NCBI GenBank assembly: GCA_019241525.1
Contig: JAFAWY010000058.1
Coordinates: 81,607-145,606, forward strand
DNA from: Pseudonocardiales bacterium
Lineage (GTDB): Bacteria > Actinomycetota > Actinomycetes > Mycobacteriales > Pseudonocardiaceae
DNA length: 64,000 bases
Reading direction: 5' to 3'
Below are positions 37,968 through 48,193 of this stretch, piece by piece. Made by a program: the position numbers and the translations under genes. The notes under the pieces were generated by a model, which searched no databases, was not told the origin of the DNA, and saw only the letters and a program-made list of their open reading frames with translations. The stretch's first letter is position 1. Every line of letters begins with the position of its first letter.

Positions 37968-39170
37968 TTATCGGCCCGCAGATTTGCCGGCCTTGCCCGA
38001 CGGTCTCTTGGTCTTACCGGCAGGCTGTCCGCGGCGGCCAGCGGGCGCGCCTTTCCCCCGCGTAGGCGGCAGGACTGACGCGGTCGGCTGGTCACCGGCC
38101 GTGACGGCGGAGTCGTCGGGGGACGGTTCGCCGACGGTCTCGGGCTCAGCGCTAGTCACCTTGCGGGCCAGCTTGTCCCGGCGCTGAGCGACCCGCTCGG
38201 CCTGCTGCCGGTACTCCGGTCGCCGCATCGTGAGGTCAACGACCAACGGGGTCGCGAGCAGGATCGACGACATGGTTCCGGCCAGGATGCCCACCATCTG
38301 CACCAGAGCGAGATCCTTGAGTGTTCCCACACCCAGCAGGCCTACGCCGACCAGAAGCAAGCTGAGCACCGGCAACACCGCGATCAAGGAAGTGTTGATG
38401 GAACGCATCAGGGTCTGGTTGATCGCCAGGTTGGCCGCCTCGGCATAGGTTCGTCGAGTCAGGCCTAGCAGTCCCCGGGTGTTCTCCTGCACCTTGTCGA
38501 ACACCACGACGGTGTCGTAGAGCGAGAAACCGAGAATGGTGAGCAAGCCGATGACTGATGCGGGGGTGACCTCAAACCCGATCAGTGAATAGATTCCCGC
38601 GGTCACCAACACGTCGTGCCCTAGGGCGATGAGCGCCGCGATCGCCATCCGGAGCTCGAAATAGACTGCCAGGAACACGCTGACCAGGGCGAGAAACACC
38701 ACCAGAGCGATCAGGGCCTGCTTGCTGATCTCACCGCCCCAGGTTGCGCTCACCGCACTGTCGCTGATCGCTTGCTCGCTGGGCCGGCCGTTCTTACCCA
38801 GCGGCTGTAGCTGATCAAAGAGGGCTTTTTTCACCACGAAGGTCTTGTGAGTGTCCAGGGCTCCAGAGCGGATCAAGATACTTGCCGCCGACCCCGTACC
38901 GACTGTCTGGACCGACTCCGGAGGCTGGCCCGCGGCCTCGGTGAACACCCGCTCAGCCTGCTGGGTGGTGATGACGCCATGTGCTCCGTCAGCCGGAAGC
39001 TGTAACCGGGTGCCGCCTTCGAAGTCGATCCCGAGATTGAACCCACGAAGCAGGATCGACAGCAGGCACACCAGGACGAGGAGGCCGGATATGGAGTACC
39101 AGATCCGCCGCCGCCCGACGACATCGAATGCACCGGTTCCGGTGTACAGGCGCCCGAGCGTGCCCGCCAT
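37968..39170 (-). CDS. secF: Protein translocase subunit SecF
   Basis: Integral membrane protein of 400 residues with six helices. Signatures: FNLGIDFEGGTRLQLP in the first periplasmic region, then ALGHDVLVTAGIYSLIGFEVTPASVIGLLTILGFSLYDTVVVFDKVQEN in the RND-type core, and NQTLMRSINTSLIAVLP. With SecD it uses the proton motive force to complete Sec export. The C-terminal 60 residues are a Lys/Pro/Gly-rich cytosolic tail. Its start overlaps the secD stop by one base (TGATG). Confidence 0.97.
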   Translation of the reverse strand: MAGTLGRLYTGTGAFDVVGRRRIWYSISGLLVLVCLLSILLRGFNLGIDFEGGTRLQLPADGAHGVITTQQAERVFTEAAGQPPESVQTVGTGSAASILIRSGALDTHKTFVVKKALFDQLQPLGKNGRPSEQAISDSAVSATWGGEISKQALIALVVFLALVSVFLAVYFELRMAIAALIALGHDVLVTAGIYSLIGFEVTPASVIGLLTILGFSLYDTVVVFDKVQENTRGLLGLTRRTYAEAANLAINQTLMRSINTSLIAVLPVLSLLLVGVGLLGVGTLKDLALVQMVGILAGTMSSILLATPLVVDLTMRRPEYRQQAERVAQRRDKLARKVTSAEPETVGEPSPDDSAVTAGDQPTASVLPPTRGKGAPAGRRGQPAGKTKRPSGKAGKSAGR

Positions 39171-40909
39171 CAGGATCCCTTCCCAGCTGCCGCCAGCCCG
39201 GAGCGGCTGGCAGCCCCGGCCCGCTGCGCAGCCCCGAGCCCGGACAGCGCCGGCTGCGACAGCACCGGGGATTGTGATGCCAGCGCCACCAGCGGGTGCG
39301 TGGCAAGGAAGACCACCACCAAGTCGAGCACCGTGGACATACCCAGCGTGAACGCAAAGCCCTTCACCTGGCCCACAGCCAGCACGTAGAGGACCGCGGC
39401 GGCCAGGAAGCTCACCGCGTCCGCAGACAGGATGGTGCGGCGGGCCCGAATCCAGGCACGAGGGACCGCAGAACGGAACGTCCGGCCGTCCCGGACCTCA
39501 TCCTTGAGGCGCTCGAAGAAGATCACAAAGGAGTCCGCGGTGATGCCGATCGCGACGATGAACCCAGCGACACCGGCCAAGTCGAGGGTGAACCCGATCC
39601 ATCGCCCGAGCAACACCAGTACGGCGTAAACGATGATTCCGGACAACGCCAGCGACAAGATCGTCAGTACGCCGAGCGCTCGGTAATAGAACAGGCAGTA
39701 GACGAACACCACCACCAGCCCGAGCGCGCCGGCGAGCAGACCCGCCCGCAGCGAGGACAGCCCCAGGGTGGCCGAGACCGTCTCGGATTCAGAGGACTGG
39801 AACGACAGCGGCAGCGAACCGTACTTGAGCACGTCGGCAAGGTTCTTGGCCTCGGTTTGGGTGAAGCTGCCGGTGACCCGGGTTTGCTCTCCGGGCGGGA
39901 TGACCGAGGTGATCTGCGGTGCCGACACCACCTCGGTGTCCAGCACAAATGCCGCCTGCTTACCGACGTTGGCCGCGGTGTATTGGCCCCAGACATCCTC
40001 GCCCTGGTGCTTGAGGTCGAGCCGGACCTCATAGCCAGGACCGTCCGATCTGGGGCCCCACGACGCGTTGGCGATCTGCTCGCCGGACAGGAATGCGGGA
40101 CCCAGCAGGTATTTCGCGGTGTGGTGCTGATCGCAGGTCGCCAGCGGAAGGTTCGGGTCATCGTTGCCCAGCAGCGGACTGGGAGCAGCGCAGTTCAACG
40201 TAGCCAGCGCTTGTTGCTGCACCGCCGGATCCGTGCTCTGTAGCCGGGCCCGGGCCTGCCGGATCTGCTCGGCTAACTCGGGGTTGGCCGAATCTGCTGG
40301 AACACTGCCCACTGGCGGGGTTGGCGCGCTGCTGGGAGGCGCCCCGGGCTTGGGTGTCGGAGCCGGTGTCGGGCTCGGAGTCGGCTCGCCCGGGGGCGGT
40401 TGCTGCGCCTGCTGAGGTACCACGGGTGCCGGTGCGCCCGGTGCGGTAGTCGGTGACGGCGAACCGGACGGGGTGGCCGGACCGCTACCAGGCGGCGGAG
40501 TGCCGCCGGGAGTCGGCGCGGGCGCCGCGGCTGGCTCCTCGGACAGTACGGGGCGGAAATACAGCTTGGCGGTCTGCCCGAGGGTCCGTGCTTGATCACC
40601 GTTCTCGCCGGGCACCGTGATGATCATATTGACGCCGTCGAGCACGACTTCGGCCCCGCTGACGCCGATCCCGTTGACCCGTTGTTCGATGATCTGCCGA
40701 GCCTGGTCGAGAGACTCGCGCGAGGGTGGCCGGCCGTCAGTGGTCCGGGCAGTGAGGGTCACCCGGGTACCACCTTGCAAGTCGATGCCGAGCTTCGGGG
40801 TGGGCTTGCCACCACCGGTGAGAAAAACCAACGAGTACAGCACGGCGACGATCCCGGCGAAGACCGCCAAGTAACGCCAGGGGCGGAAGCGCCCGGCCGG
40901 TGGTGCCAC
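39170..40909 (-). CDS. secD: Protein translocase subunit SecD
   Basis: Integral membrane protein of 579 residues. The GTG at 40909 gives MAPPAGRFRPWRYLAVFAG with AGGAGA upstream, matching the mycobacterial N-terminus; an ATG at 40927 is possible. Segments: LGIDLQGGTRVTLTAR, a Pro/Ser/Thr-rich spacer of about 80 residues in the periplasmic domain (from around residue 125), then the six-helix region with LDLAGVAGFIVAIGITADSFVIFFERLKDEVRDG. The long spacer is typical for actinobacteria. It acts with SecF. Confidence 0.97.
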   Translation of the reverse strand: MAPPAGRFRPWRYLAVFAGIVAVLYSLVFLTGGGKPTPKLGIDLQGGTRVTLTARTTDGRPPSRESLDQARQIIEQRVNGIGVSGAEVVLDGVNMIITVPGENGDQARTLGQTAKLYFRPVLSEEPAAAPAPTPGGTPPPGSGPATPSGSPSPTTAPGAPAPVVPQQAQQPPPGEPTPSPTPAPTPKPGAPPSSAPTPPVGSVPADSANPELAEQIRQARARLQSTDPAVQQQALATLNCAAPSPLLGNDDPNLPLATCDQHHTAKYLLGPAFLSGEQIANASWGPRSDGPGYEVRLDLKHQGEDVWGQYTAANVGKQAAFVLDTEVVSAPQITSVIPPGEQTRVTGSFTQTEAKNLADVLKYGSLPLSFQSSESETVSATLGLSSLRAGLLAGALGLVVVFVYCLFYYRALGVLTILSLALSGIIVYAVLVLLGRWIGFTLDLAGVAGFIVAIGITADSFVIFFERLKDEVRDGRTFRSAVPRAWIRARRTILSADAVSFLAAAVLYVLAVGQVKGFAFTLGMSTVLDLVVVFLATHPLVALASQSPVLSQPALSGLGAAQRAGAASRSGLAAAGKGS

Positions 40910-41056
40910 GTGGGTGACTCTCCTCATTCACTACGCTACCCTGCGCGCCGCGCCGGCATCGGCGAGGTGCTTCTACTGTGCCAGCACCGCGGGCGACCCG
41001 GTCGGTGGGGCTGGAATCTGCAGCTGCGGGAGCGTAGCGCCCTGGCGCCCGACCGG

Positions 41057-41392
41057 TCAGGGGACGTTGGTTCTGCTGCCGTCACCAGGGGAGGTCAGCG
41101 GCGAGCTGGCCTTGTCGTCACCGGCCCTGTCGTCACTGAGCTTCTCCCGGATCGCCGCCCGCAACCACCTGGTACGTACTCCTGGAGCGATCTCCAGATC
41201 GACCGTCATCTCATCCGTGGTGCCGACCACAGTCGCGTACAGGCCAGAGGTGGTGACGACGCGGTCGCCATTGGTCAATGAGCTTTGCAGCCGTTGCGCA
41301 TCTGCTATCGCCCGCTTCTGCCGGCGAGCATTCATGATCAACGGCACCGCGAGGACGACGATAAACAGCAACGGCAGGAACAGGGGGTCCAT
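41057..41392 (-). CDS. yajC: Preprotein translocase subunit YajC
   Basis: Small protein of 111 residues: an N-terminal membrane helix (MDPLFLPLLFIVVLAVPLIMNARRQKR) and a cytosolic domain with QSSLTNGDRVVTTSGLYATVVGTTDEMTVDLEIAPGVRTRWLRAAIREKL. It is an accessory part of the SecDF-YajC complex. The ATG at 41392 is preceded by GGAGAA; the longer frame upstream has no homology. It is the first gene of the yajC-secD-secF run. Confidence 0.95.
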   Translation of the reverse strand: MDPLFLPLLFIVVLAVPLIMNARRQKRAIADAQRLQSSLTNGDRVVTTSGLYATVVGTTDEMTVDLEIAPGVRTRWLRAAIREKLSDDRAGDDKASSPLTSPGDGSRTNVP

Positions 41393-41804
41393 GGTTCTCC
41401 GATCACCATCAGCGTTCCTGCACCGAGTGTGCCAGGTCACGCCACCGCCGGTGGCAACCAGGCGCCATGCTGAGCACCGTATGGGCCAAACGGCGCAACA
41501 GCCGCCGCTGATCGGCGCCACGGCGGGTCTTTCGTCGCCCGATGGCGACCTATGGGCGCAGTGCCGCAAACCGGCACTCTCAGCTTTCTGGGAGACCGGA
41601 TCCGATTCCTTATGGTTGCGCCCGCAGCTCCGAGTGAGATGCAGCCCCATCGAAATTCCAGGCCGCCGACGAAAGGACGACGCGTTGCCGTCGCACCGCT
41701 ACTCCACTCCTCGTTACCGACCTAGCGCCCACGCACTGGACACCCGCTCAACCGGTGTCCACGCTCTGGTTTCCGACCGCGCCGCGAGCAGTGCAACGGC
41801 CACC
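41393..41804. other. Divergent intergenic region between yajC and VIT-like gene
   Basis: About 410 bp with no convincing gene. It must hold the promoters of yajC and of the VIT-like gene. An AAAGGA followed 7 nt later by a TTG at 41685 is in frame with the VIT-like gene and could be an alternative start that adds 40 residues. Confidence 0.6.
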
Positions 41805-42365
41805 ATGATGCGGCTGCGTATCGTCGAGACCACCGCCTCCAATCCCGCGCTACCACTAGACACCGGTTTTGCGCAAACCCTGCTGGGCCGTATCGAAGCT
41901 GACGAACGCGACTTCGTCCTCCGCTATGTCCAGCCTGGCCTGGTCGGGCTCATCGACGGGACGCTATCGACGCTGGCCCCGATCTTCGCGGTGGCGTTGT
42001 TGTCGTCTTCGCATGCCGCATTGCTGGTTGGTCTGGCCACCGCGCTGGGAGCCGGCATCAGCATGGGTCTGTCCGAGGCGCTGTCTGACGACGGCGGGCA
42101 GACCGGTCGAGGCTCGGCCATCACTCGGGGATCGATTACCGGGGTGATGACCACCGTTGGTGGTGTGTTTCACGCGCTACCGTTCTTGATTGCCGACCGC
42201 ACCCTCGCACTGGTGTTGGCCGCGATCGTGGTGGCCATCGAGCTGGCAGCCATCGCCGGCATCCGGAAGCGTTTTCTCGATGTCTCGCTGCGGACCTCGC
42301 TCATCCAGGTCGTATTCGGCGGCATCCTGATCGTTGGGGTAGGGCTGTGGTTGGGCGGTTTCTAA
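41805..42365 (+). CDS. VIT1/CCC1-like membrane protein, putative iron/manganese transporter
   Basis: Membrane protein of 186 residues with about five helices. The motif LRYVQPGLVGLIDGTLSTLAPIFAVALLSS followed by LATALGAGISMGLSEALSDDG resembles the VIT/CCC1 fold, in which conserved acidic and Gly residues line a Fe/Mn path. The ATG at 41805 has a poor Shine-Dalgarno; TTG at 41685 with AAAGGA is the alternative. It is convergent with ruvB, 12 bp between stops. Export or storage of Fe2+ or Mn2+ is inferred from the family. Confidence 0.8.
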   Translation: MMRLRIVETTASNPALPLDTGFAQTLLGRIEADERDFVLRYVQPGLVGLIDGTLSTLAPIFAVALLSSSHAALLVGLATALGAGISMGLSEALSDDGGQTGRGSAITRGSITGVMTTVGGVFHALPFLIADRTLALVLAAIVVAIELAAIAGIRKRFLDVSLRTSLIQVVFGGILIVGVGLWLGGF

Positions 42366-42377
42366 GGCCGCGCACCA

Positions 42378-43418
42378 CTAGGAATCGAACAGCGTCGGTG
42401 CAGCATCACCAGCCGCTTCGGCGGGCGGCTCGAGGCGTAGGTGCCGCCACGCGGCGGCAGTGGCCACCCGTCCGCGGGGCGTGCGGGCCAGCATGCCGGC
42501 CCGGACCAGGAACGGCTCACACACCTCCTCCACCGTGGCCGGCTCCTCCCCGACCGCGACAGCGAGGGTGGATACCCCGACCGGCCCTCCGCCGAAGGTA
42601 CGCACCAACGCGGTAAGAACAGCCCGGTCCAGTCGATCCAACCCGAGTTGGTCGACGTCATAGACGGCCAGTGCGGCGCGGGCCACCTCGACGGTGATCG
42701 CGCCGTCAGCGCGGACCTCGGCATAATCCCGAACTCGGCGAAGCAGCCTGTTGGCGATTCGGGGTGTCCCGCGGGAGCGGGCAGCGATCTCGGTAGCCCC
42801 GTCGGGGCGCAGATCCACTCCGAGGATGCCGGCCGAGCGGTGCAGCACCAGTTCCAGCTCGGCAGGCTCGTAAAACTCCATGTGCGCGGTGAACCCGAAG
42901 CGGTCCCGTAGCGGGCTGGTCAACGCGCCAGACCGGGTGGTCGCCCCCACCAGCGTGAACGGGGCGATCTCTAGGGGGATGGAGGTGGCACCGGGGCCCT
43001 TGCCGACCACGACGTCGACCCGGAAGTCCTCCATCGCAAGGTAGAGCATCTCCTCGGCAGGACGGGCCACCCGGTGAATCTCATCGATGAACATCACATC
43101 GCCCTCGGTGAGGTTGGACAGCATGGCAGCGAGGTCCCCCGCACGCTCCAACGCTGGTCCTGACGTTATCCGGATCGCACTGCCGAGCTCGGCAGCGATG
43201 ATCATGGCAAGGCTGGTCTTGCCCAATCCCGGCGGTCCGGAGAGCAATACGTGGTCCGGTGCGGCGCCACGCCGCCGGGCGCCCTCGAGCACCAGCTCCA
43301 GCTGTTCACGCACCCGAGCCTGACCGATGAACTCAGGCAGCCGGCGGGGCCGCAGGGTGGTCTCCAACTCCACATCTGCCGGGTCCACTACGGCCGAACT
43401 AGGTCGTGGGCTGGTCAC
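42378..43418 (-). CDS. ruvB: Holliday junction branch-migration ATPase RuvB
   Basis: AAA+ motor of 346 residues. Signatures: [29 protein letters not shown], Walker [13 protein letters not shown], Walker [11 protein letters not shown], sensor region [21 protein letters not shown], and the winged-helix C-terminal part ending in [14 protein letters not shown]. It drives branch migration with RuvA. It overlaps ruvA by 4 bp. Confidence 0.98.
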   Translation of the reverse strand: MTSPRPSSAVVDPADVELETTLRPRRLPEFIGQARVREQLELVLEGARRRGAAPDHVLLSGPPGLGKTSLAMIIAAELGSAIRITSGPALERAGDLAAMLSNLTEGDVMFIDEIHRVARPAEEMLYLAMEDFRVDVVVGKGPGATSIPLEIAPFTLVGATTRSGALTSPLRDRFGFTAHMEFYEPAELELVLHRSAGILGVDLRPDGATEIAARSRGTPRIANRLLRRVRDYAEVRADGAITVEVARAALAVYDVDQLGLDRLDRAVLTALVRTFGGGPVGVSTLAVAVGEEPATVEEVCEPFLVRAGMLARTPRGRVATAAAWRHLRLEPPAEAAGDAAPTLFDS

Positions 43419-44023
43419 CGGTTCTTCCCAAGCCGGGCCAGCGCGCTGCGAAGCAGATCTGGGGTATGGACTGGCTCAGAATCGGCTTCGGCCAGTGCTG
43501 CATCGACAGCCTGTTCCGCCTGCCTGGTGGCGAATCCGAGCCCGATCAATGCCTCGGCCACCTGAGTGCGCACCGCGCCGCCACCACCAGCGCCCGGCGC
43601 CGGTGCACCCGATGCTGGCGCGAGCACTCCGACTTTGTCCCGCAATTCCACGATGAGCCGTTCGGCGCCCTTGCGCCCGATGCCCGGGACCCGGGTGAGC
43701 ATGGCGATGTCCCCCCCGGCCAGCGCGGTGCGCAAGGTGTCCGGATCGAGCACGGCCAGCATCGCCAGCGCGAGCCGCGGCCCTACCCCGGAGACGGTTT
43801 GCAGGAGCACAAACAACTCCCGGGCTGCGATGTCGGCGAAGCCGTACAAGGTCAGCGACTCCTCGCGTACCACCAGCGAGGTGGCCAGCCGGGCCTGCTC
43901 GCCATGTCGCAACGTGGCCAGGGTCGCCGGAACGGCGTGCACGGCCAGCCCGACACCACCCACCTCGACCACGGCATGGTCCAGTTCCACGGAGATCACC
44001 TGCCCTCGCACTGAGGCGATCAT
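43415..44023 (-). CDS. ruvA: Holliday junction DNA-binding protein RuvA
   Basis: Junction-binding protein of 202 residues from the ATG at 44023 ([25 protein letters not shown]). It has the OB-fold N-terminus, two helix-hairpin-helix motifs ([13 protein letters not shown] and [16 protein letters not shown]), and a C-terminal three-helix domain ([19 protein letters not shown]) that contacts RuvB. The linker is Gly/Ala/Pro-rich. Overlaps of 4 bp with ruvC and ruvB show tight coupling. Confidence 0.97.
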   Translation of the reverse strand: MIASVRGQVISVELDHAVVEVGGVGLAVHAVPATLATLRHGEQARLATSLVVREESLTLYGFADIAARELFVLLQTVSGVGPRLALAMLAVLDPDTLRTALAGGDIAMLTRVPGIGRKGAERLIVELRDKVGVLAPASGAPAPGAGGGGAVRTQVAEALIGLGFATRQAEQAVDAALAEADSEPVHTPDLLRSALARLGKNR

Positions 44024-44595
44024 CGTGCTCCTTTCGCCTGGCGCGCAGCTGCAGCCAGCCGTGCGCGATGCGCCCGAGCCAGCTGCGCCGAGTGAACTTG
44101 GGCCTGCGCGAGCCGTTGTGTCATCGGTGCCCGCCACAGGTGGCAGACCGCCAATGCCAGCGCATCCGCAGCGTCCGCTGGCCGCGGCTTGGTAGGCAGT
44201 GCGAGCAATCGCGTGATCATGGTGGTGACCTGCTCCTTGCCCGCCCGGCCGGAGCCGGTGACGGCCGCCTTGACCTCGCTGGGGGTGTGGAAGGCAACCG
44301 ACAGTCCCCGCTGCGCAGCGATCAGCGCCACCACTCCGCCTACCTGTGCCGTACCCATTGCGGTCCGCACGTTGTGCTGGCTGAAGACTCGCTCTACCGC
44401 GACCACGTCGGGACGGTGCTCGGCGATCCAGTCTTCTACCACGCTGGCGACCGCGATCAGCCGTGCACCCAAAGCCACATCAGGTGGAGTCTGCACGACA
44501 TGGACAGCCACGCAGCTCACCGCCCGCCCGGCTCCGCCGTCGACCACCCCTAGCCCGCACCGGGTAAGCCCCGGATCGACCCCCAACACACGCAC
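44020..44595 (-). CDS. ruvC: Holliday junction resolvase RuvC
   Basis: Endonuclease of 191 residues from a GTG at 44595, giving [21 protein letters not shown] with GGGGAGG upstream. Catalytic acids are in GVDPG, in [12 protein letters not shown], and in [17 protein letters not shown]. It resolves junctions made by RuvAB. The C-terminal tail is Ala/Arg/Gln-rich. Confidence 0.97.
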   Translation of the reverse strand: MRVLGVDPGLTRCGLGVVDGGAGRAVSCVAVHVVQTPPDVALGARLIAVASVVEDWIAEHRPDVVAVERVFSQHNVRTAMGTAQVGGVVALIAAQRGLSVAFHTPSEVKAAVTGSGRAGKEQVTTMITRLLALPTKPRPADAADALALAVCHLWRAPMTQRLAQAQVHSAQLARAHRARLAAAARQAKGAR

Positions 44596-44660
44596 CGACA
44601 CCTCCCCGGCAGACGAACATGCGTTCGAACCGTACACCACAGCCCGGGGCGATCCGCGGA

Positions 44661-45413
44661 TCAACCCACTTCGGCGAGGACGTCGTCGGGGACGTCGAAG
44701 TTGGCGTAGACGTTCTGGACGTCATCGCAATCCTCAAGGGCGTCGATGAGCCTGAAGACTTTGCGCGCGGTGTCGGCATCCAGTGGGGTGCTGGCGGAGG
44801 GAACGAAGCTCGCCTCGGCGGAGTCATAGTCAATACCGGCTTGCCGCAGCGCGGTGCGTACCCCGATTAAATCGGTGGCCTCAGAGATCACCTCGAACGA
44901 TTCACCCAGGTTGTTGACCTCTTCCGCACCGGCGTCGAGTACCGCCGCCAGTACATCGTCTTCGGATATACCCTGGTGCCGGGGCACGATCACCACACCC
45001 TTGCGGCTGAACAGGAACGCCACCGACCCGGGATCGGCCATCGTGCCGCCGTTGCGAGTCATGGCGGTGCGCACCTCGGAAGCCGCCCGGTTACGGTTGT
45101 CGGTCAAGCATTCGATGAGCAACGCCACCCCGCCAGGGCCGTACCCCTCATACATGATCGTCTGGTAGTCGGCACCGCCCGCATCGACACCCGAACCGCG
45201 CTTGACGGCTCGCTCGATGTTGTCGGTAGGCACCGATGTCTTGCGGGCCTTCTGGATCGCGTCATACAGCGTCGGGTTGCCGTCCGGGTCACCGCCCCCG
45301 GTACGCGCCGCCACCTCGATATTCTTGATCAATTTTGCGAAGAGCTTGCCGCGCTTCGCGTCGACCACGGCCTTCTTGTGTTTGGTCGTCGCCCATTTCG
45401 AATGGCCGCTCAT
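44661..45413 (-). CDS. YebC/PmpR family transcriptional or translational regulator
   Basis: Protein of 250 residues with the full three-domain family layout. It begins [37 protein letters not shown] and contains [43 protein letters not shown] and [13 protein letters not shown]. Counterpart of Rv2603c. Members have been described as DNA-binding regulators and, more recently, as ribosome-associated factors; the sequence does not decide. It lies between pdxT and ruvC. Confidence 0.95.
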   Translation of the reverse strand: MSGHSKWATTKHKKAVVDAKRGKLFAKLIKNIEVAARTGGGDPDGNPTLYDAIQKARKTSVPTDNIERAVKRGSGVDAGGADYQTIMYEGYGPGGVALLIECLTDNRNRAASEVRTAMTRNGGTMADPGSVAFLFSRKGVVIVPRHQGISEDDVLAAVLDAGAEEVNNLGESFEVISEATDLIGVRTALRQAGIDYDSAEASFVPSASTPLDADTARKVFRLIDALEDCDDVQNVYANFDVPDDVLAEVG

Positions 45414-45446
45414 ACCTGCTCATGCTCCTCTTGATCGCCGCCGGCC

Positions 45447-46085
45447 TCACCTGCATGCCCCCACCCGGGACCGCCGTACCATCTCGCAAAAGAGCTGGTG
45501 CACCCGCCGGTCGCCGGTCAGCTCCGGATGGAACGCGGTGGCCAGCACGCACCCCTGCCGAATCGCCACGATCCTACCGGCCGCGCCGCCCGCCGCAGGT
45601 ATTTCGGGCACCCTGGCCAACACCTCGACGCCGGAACCAGCCCGCTCCACCCAGGGAGCGCGGATGAACACCGCCCGAACGGTTCCGCCAGGGATACCCT
45701 CGAACTCCAGGTCAGCCTCGAAGGAGTCGACCTGCCGGCCGAACGCATTGCGGCGAACCACTACGTCCAACCCCGCAAGTGTCCGCTGATCAGCCGTTCC
45801 ATCGAGAATTTCCCGGCTTAGCAGGATCATCCCCGCGCAGGCGCCGTAAGCCGGCATGCCTTCGGCCAGCCTGGCTCGCAACGGTCCCATGAGGTCGAAG
45901 GCAACCAACAGCCGGCTTATGGTCGTCGACTCGCCGCCGGGCAGGATCAAGGCATCCACCTCGGCAAGTTCAGCCGGGCGCCGTACCAGAGCGCTGCGCA
46001 GACCGCACTCGCTGACCGCGCGCTGATGCTCGCGGACATCCCCTTGCAGCGCCAGCACACCTACGACCGGACCGTTGTCAGGCAC
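45447..46085 (-). CDS. pdxT: Pyridoxal 5'-phosphate synthase glutaminase subunit PdxT
   Basis: Class I glutamine amidotransferase of 212 residues that supplies ammonia to PdxS. The opening [18 protein letters not shown], oxyanion region [13 protein letters not shown], catalytic Cys in [11 protein letters not shown], conserved [15 protein letters not shown], and the catalytic His-Glu in [10 protein letters not shown] are all intact. It is separated from pdxS by the metallohydrolase gene and two small genes, unlike the close pairing in many genomes. Confidence 0.97.
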   Translation of the reverse strand: MPDNGPVVGVLALQGDVREHQRAVSECGLRSALVRRPAELAEVDALILPGGESTTISRLLVAFDLMGPLRARLAEGMPAYGACAGMILLSREILDGTADQRTLAGLDVVVRRNAFGRQVDSFEADLEFEGIPGGTVRAVFIRAPWVERAGSGVEVLARVPEIPAAGGAAGRIVAIRQGCVLATAFHPELTGDRRVHQLFCEMVRRSRVGACR

Positions 46086-46352
46086 AGCATCAGGGTAGGC
46101 CGGCGGCTAACCCTGCCTCATCCCCGGCGAACAATCAGCCGCTGCGTCATGGCGTGGCAGCGCAGACGCCAAACCGGGTCATTCGCGCGCTAAAAGGGAA
46201 ACAGGATCGCCACACCGAAGTTACCTGGAGCAACATCGAAGCGACAATATCCATTCGCGCACTTGAGACTCACCTAGCGAGTGCACGCGGACAGCACTGT
46301 CCCGGAGAGTCAACGTGAACGTCAGTCTTCCAATTCCCTTACGGTGGCAACC

Positions 46353-46616
46353 TTAAGCGGCGTCGCCGTGGTAGGTGGCAAACACCCATAGTGGGTCGTA
46401 ATCCGGTCGCTCGCCGCCCACACCGCATCGGCTGTCGTGCCACCGCCGCCGCATGCAGACAGGGCATTGGAGGAACAGCAGCCGGGCCTCGCTGGCCAAA
46501 AGATACTGCCAATGTAGATCGCAGGTCTTCTGGTTAGCACAGGTCATGCAGCCGTCGTCGCAGCTAGGACACGCCACCCAGGCGCGGCGGCCAGGATCGG
46601 CGTCAGCGTCGAGCAT
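46353..46616 (-). CDS. Small Cys-rich protein, possible zinc ribbon
   Basis: Protein of 87 residues starting at ATG 46616, inside the 3' end of the DUF6400-like gene (14-bp overlap), which suggests translational coupling. It contains two CxxC-type clusters, CPSCDDGCMTCANQKTC and CPVCMRRRWHDSRC, compatible with one or two zinc sites, and the segment HWQYLLASEARLLFLQ between them. The family is not recognised. The frame continues upstream to 46889 but that part is in the shadow of the other gene. Confidence 0.55.
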   Translation of the reverse strand: MLDADADPGRRAWVACPSCDDGCMTCANQKTCDLHWQYLLASEARLLFLQCPVCMRRRWHDSRCGVGGERPDYDPLWVFATYHGDAA

Positions 46617-46860
46617 CCAACACCCCCTGGTCGCACAGGAGCTCATACACAGCGCGCTGCGCGGCATCGAGTCCTGAATACGGCAATGCATGGGCCTGTG
46701 TCTCGGCGGCGAGCACCGCGGCAGGATCCCAATCCGGCATTGCCTCCAGAACAGCACGTATTCTTCGCTGCTCGTACGCGGTGAGGTCGATAACAAACCG
46801 GTTATGGTCACCGGGCGACTTTGAGTGGAGCCCGGCGGGAGTCGTGGCTTCCATGCCCAA
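46603..46860 (-). CDS. DUF6400-like small protein
   Basis: Protein of 85 residues with the pattern FVIDLTAYEQRRIRAVLEAMPDWDPAAVLAAETQAHALPYSGLDAAQRAVYELLCDQGVL, resembling the small DUF6400 proteins of actinobacteria (DLT...WDP..AL..E..A..LLYSGLD..Q...Y..L...GVL). No membrane helix or metal motif. Function unknown. It is followed by and overlaps a Cys-rich small gene. A start two codons downstream (ATG at 46854) is possible. Confidence 0.65.
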   Translation of the reverse strand: MGMEATTPAGLHSKSPGDHNRFVIDLTAYEQRRIRAVLEAMPDWDPAAVLAAETQAHALPYSGLDAAQRAVYELLCDQGVLDARR

Positions 46861-46963
46861 CTATGCTCCAACGCGAGCACATTAATCACGCGCTTGTGAG
46901 CAAGCTTACGGCGAGCAGGATTTGTACTAGCTTGGCCGGCCGAGCCCCCATGCCTGGGGATGG

Positions 46964-48193
46964 TTAGGCTTCTAAAAACCAGGGGCTGGTGTAAGCGACC
47001 GCGCCATTGTTTGCCGGATGGTTGGCCGGGCCTGGGGTGCCGTTGCGTGCCTCCGGGTCGGCAATCCGCAACACCACCCAGTTACCGTCCTCGATGCTCA
47101 TCGGCACGGTGAAGCGGGTGACGTTGTCGCAGCGCACCTCGACTACGTCAACCACGGCCGGGACGGGTGTGTCAGGCCGCAGCACTTGCGCCTGCAACCC
47201 GCGACTTACCCATGCCGGGCCGCCCGCGATGTCGAGCACGAACTCGACAGGCCCGTTGGTGTGCCGCAGCATCGAACCCATGCGTTGCCCGCCGGCGGTG
47301 GCGTCCACCCGTAGTCCCGCGATCCGGGTGGCGAAAAACCGCCGGGCCCGCAACGCGTCGGCGACTCCGGTGCGACTGTGCTCGGTGACCCACAGCCCGG
47401 CCCGGCCGGTGGGCCCCGAAAATCCCCACTTCTCACCGTGCTCGTCGCTGACCCCCAGCAGCCCGGTGCGCCAGCCGGCATTCAAACATGCGACCAGCGG
47501 AGAGGTACGGCCTGCGGCAACCCCCTCGAAGAGGTAATCGTCGGTGCGGTTGAACATTTCCAGGCTGACTATCTGATCAGCGACTGCGGGGGTATAGCGG
47601 AAACCCGCGAACCGGCCGTCCTCCCGGCCTGGGTGATTGAAACCGGCTAATCCGGTACTGCCGCGAACACCGTTATGCCGGGCGGCACGGCTCAACCAGG
47701 CATACAGCCCGTCCATCGCCCCGTGCGTCGCGACGTCGGTGAAGTCCTCGGTGAACCAGGCATTGACGTGACCTAGCTGGGAGTGTGACCACTCGAAGCC
47801 ACGGATCGCCGTGAACTCTCCCGGCCGGTCATGCGTATCGGCGATTGCTCCGGTACGCCGCCAGCCGGCCCGATCCAGTCCAATCCACGGCGTACCACCT
47901 GCGCCGGTGCCTTCGGTACTGGCTCCCCGGATTGCGTGGTCGGTAAGCGCTGCAACGTCGAGGCCAGCGTCACGCATGGAAGGAAACGCCGCCTCGGGGT
48001 CACCCGCACCGTCAGACAGCAACGTGTGGTTGTGCAAGTCGGCGTGCACCAGCACGGTGCCGCGGGTGATCCGGGATCGCCGGTCAGCACCACCCTCGGG
48101 ACCGGGAGTACCCAGCCGCGCACCAGGCTGCATCGTCGGGGCCGCTGAGAGCACCAGCGCCTCAGCGTCAGCGACACCTTGCCGGGGAATCAC
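46964..48193 (-). CDS. CehA/McbA family PHP-type metallohydrolase
   Basis: Protein of 409 residues. After about 45 residues comes a PHP-domain start, [24 protein letters not shown], then [28 protein letters not shown], and FNHPGREDG; these His/Asp clusters fit a multinuclear metal site of the PHP/CehA-McbA family, whose studied members hydrolyse phosphoesters or carbamates. A beta-rich C-terminal part follows. The ATG overlaps the pdxS stop by 4 bp, so it is translated with pdxS; its substrate is unknown. It replaces the thioesterase found next to pdxS in M. tuberculosis. Confidence 0.87.
   Translation of the reverse strand: MIPRQGVADAEALVLSAAPTMQPGARLGTPGPEGGADRRSRITRGTVLVHADLHNHTLLSDGAGDPEAAFPSMRDAGLDVAALTDHAIRGASTEGTGAGGTPWIGLDRAGWRRTGAIADTHDRPGEFTAIRGFEWSHSQLGHVNAWFTEDFTDVATHGAMDGLYAWLSRAARHNGVRGSTGLAGFNHPGREDGRFAGFRYTPAVADQIVSLEMFNRTDDYLFEGVAAGRTSPLVACLNAGWRTGLLGVSDEHGEKWGFSGPTGRAGLWVTEHSRTGVADALRARRFFATRIAGLRVDATAGGQRMGSMLRHTNGPVEFVLDIAGGPAWVSRGLQAQVLRPDTPVPAVVDVVEVRCDNVTRFTVPMSIEDGNWVVLRIADPEARNGTPGPANHPANNGAVAYTSPWFLEA

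Noticed and set aside
40914..41684. Long plus-strand frame upstream of the VIT-like gene
   Set aside because: It is antisense to yajC and its residues look like a shadow translation; only the part after about 41685 can belong to the transporter.
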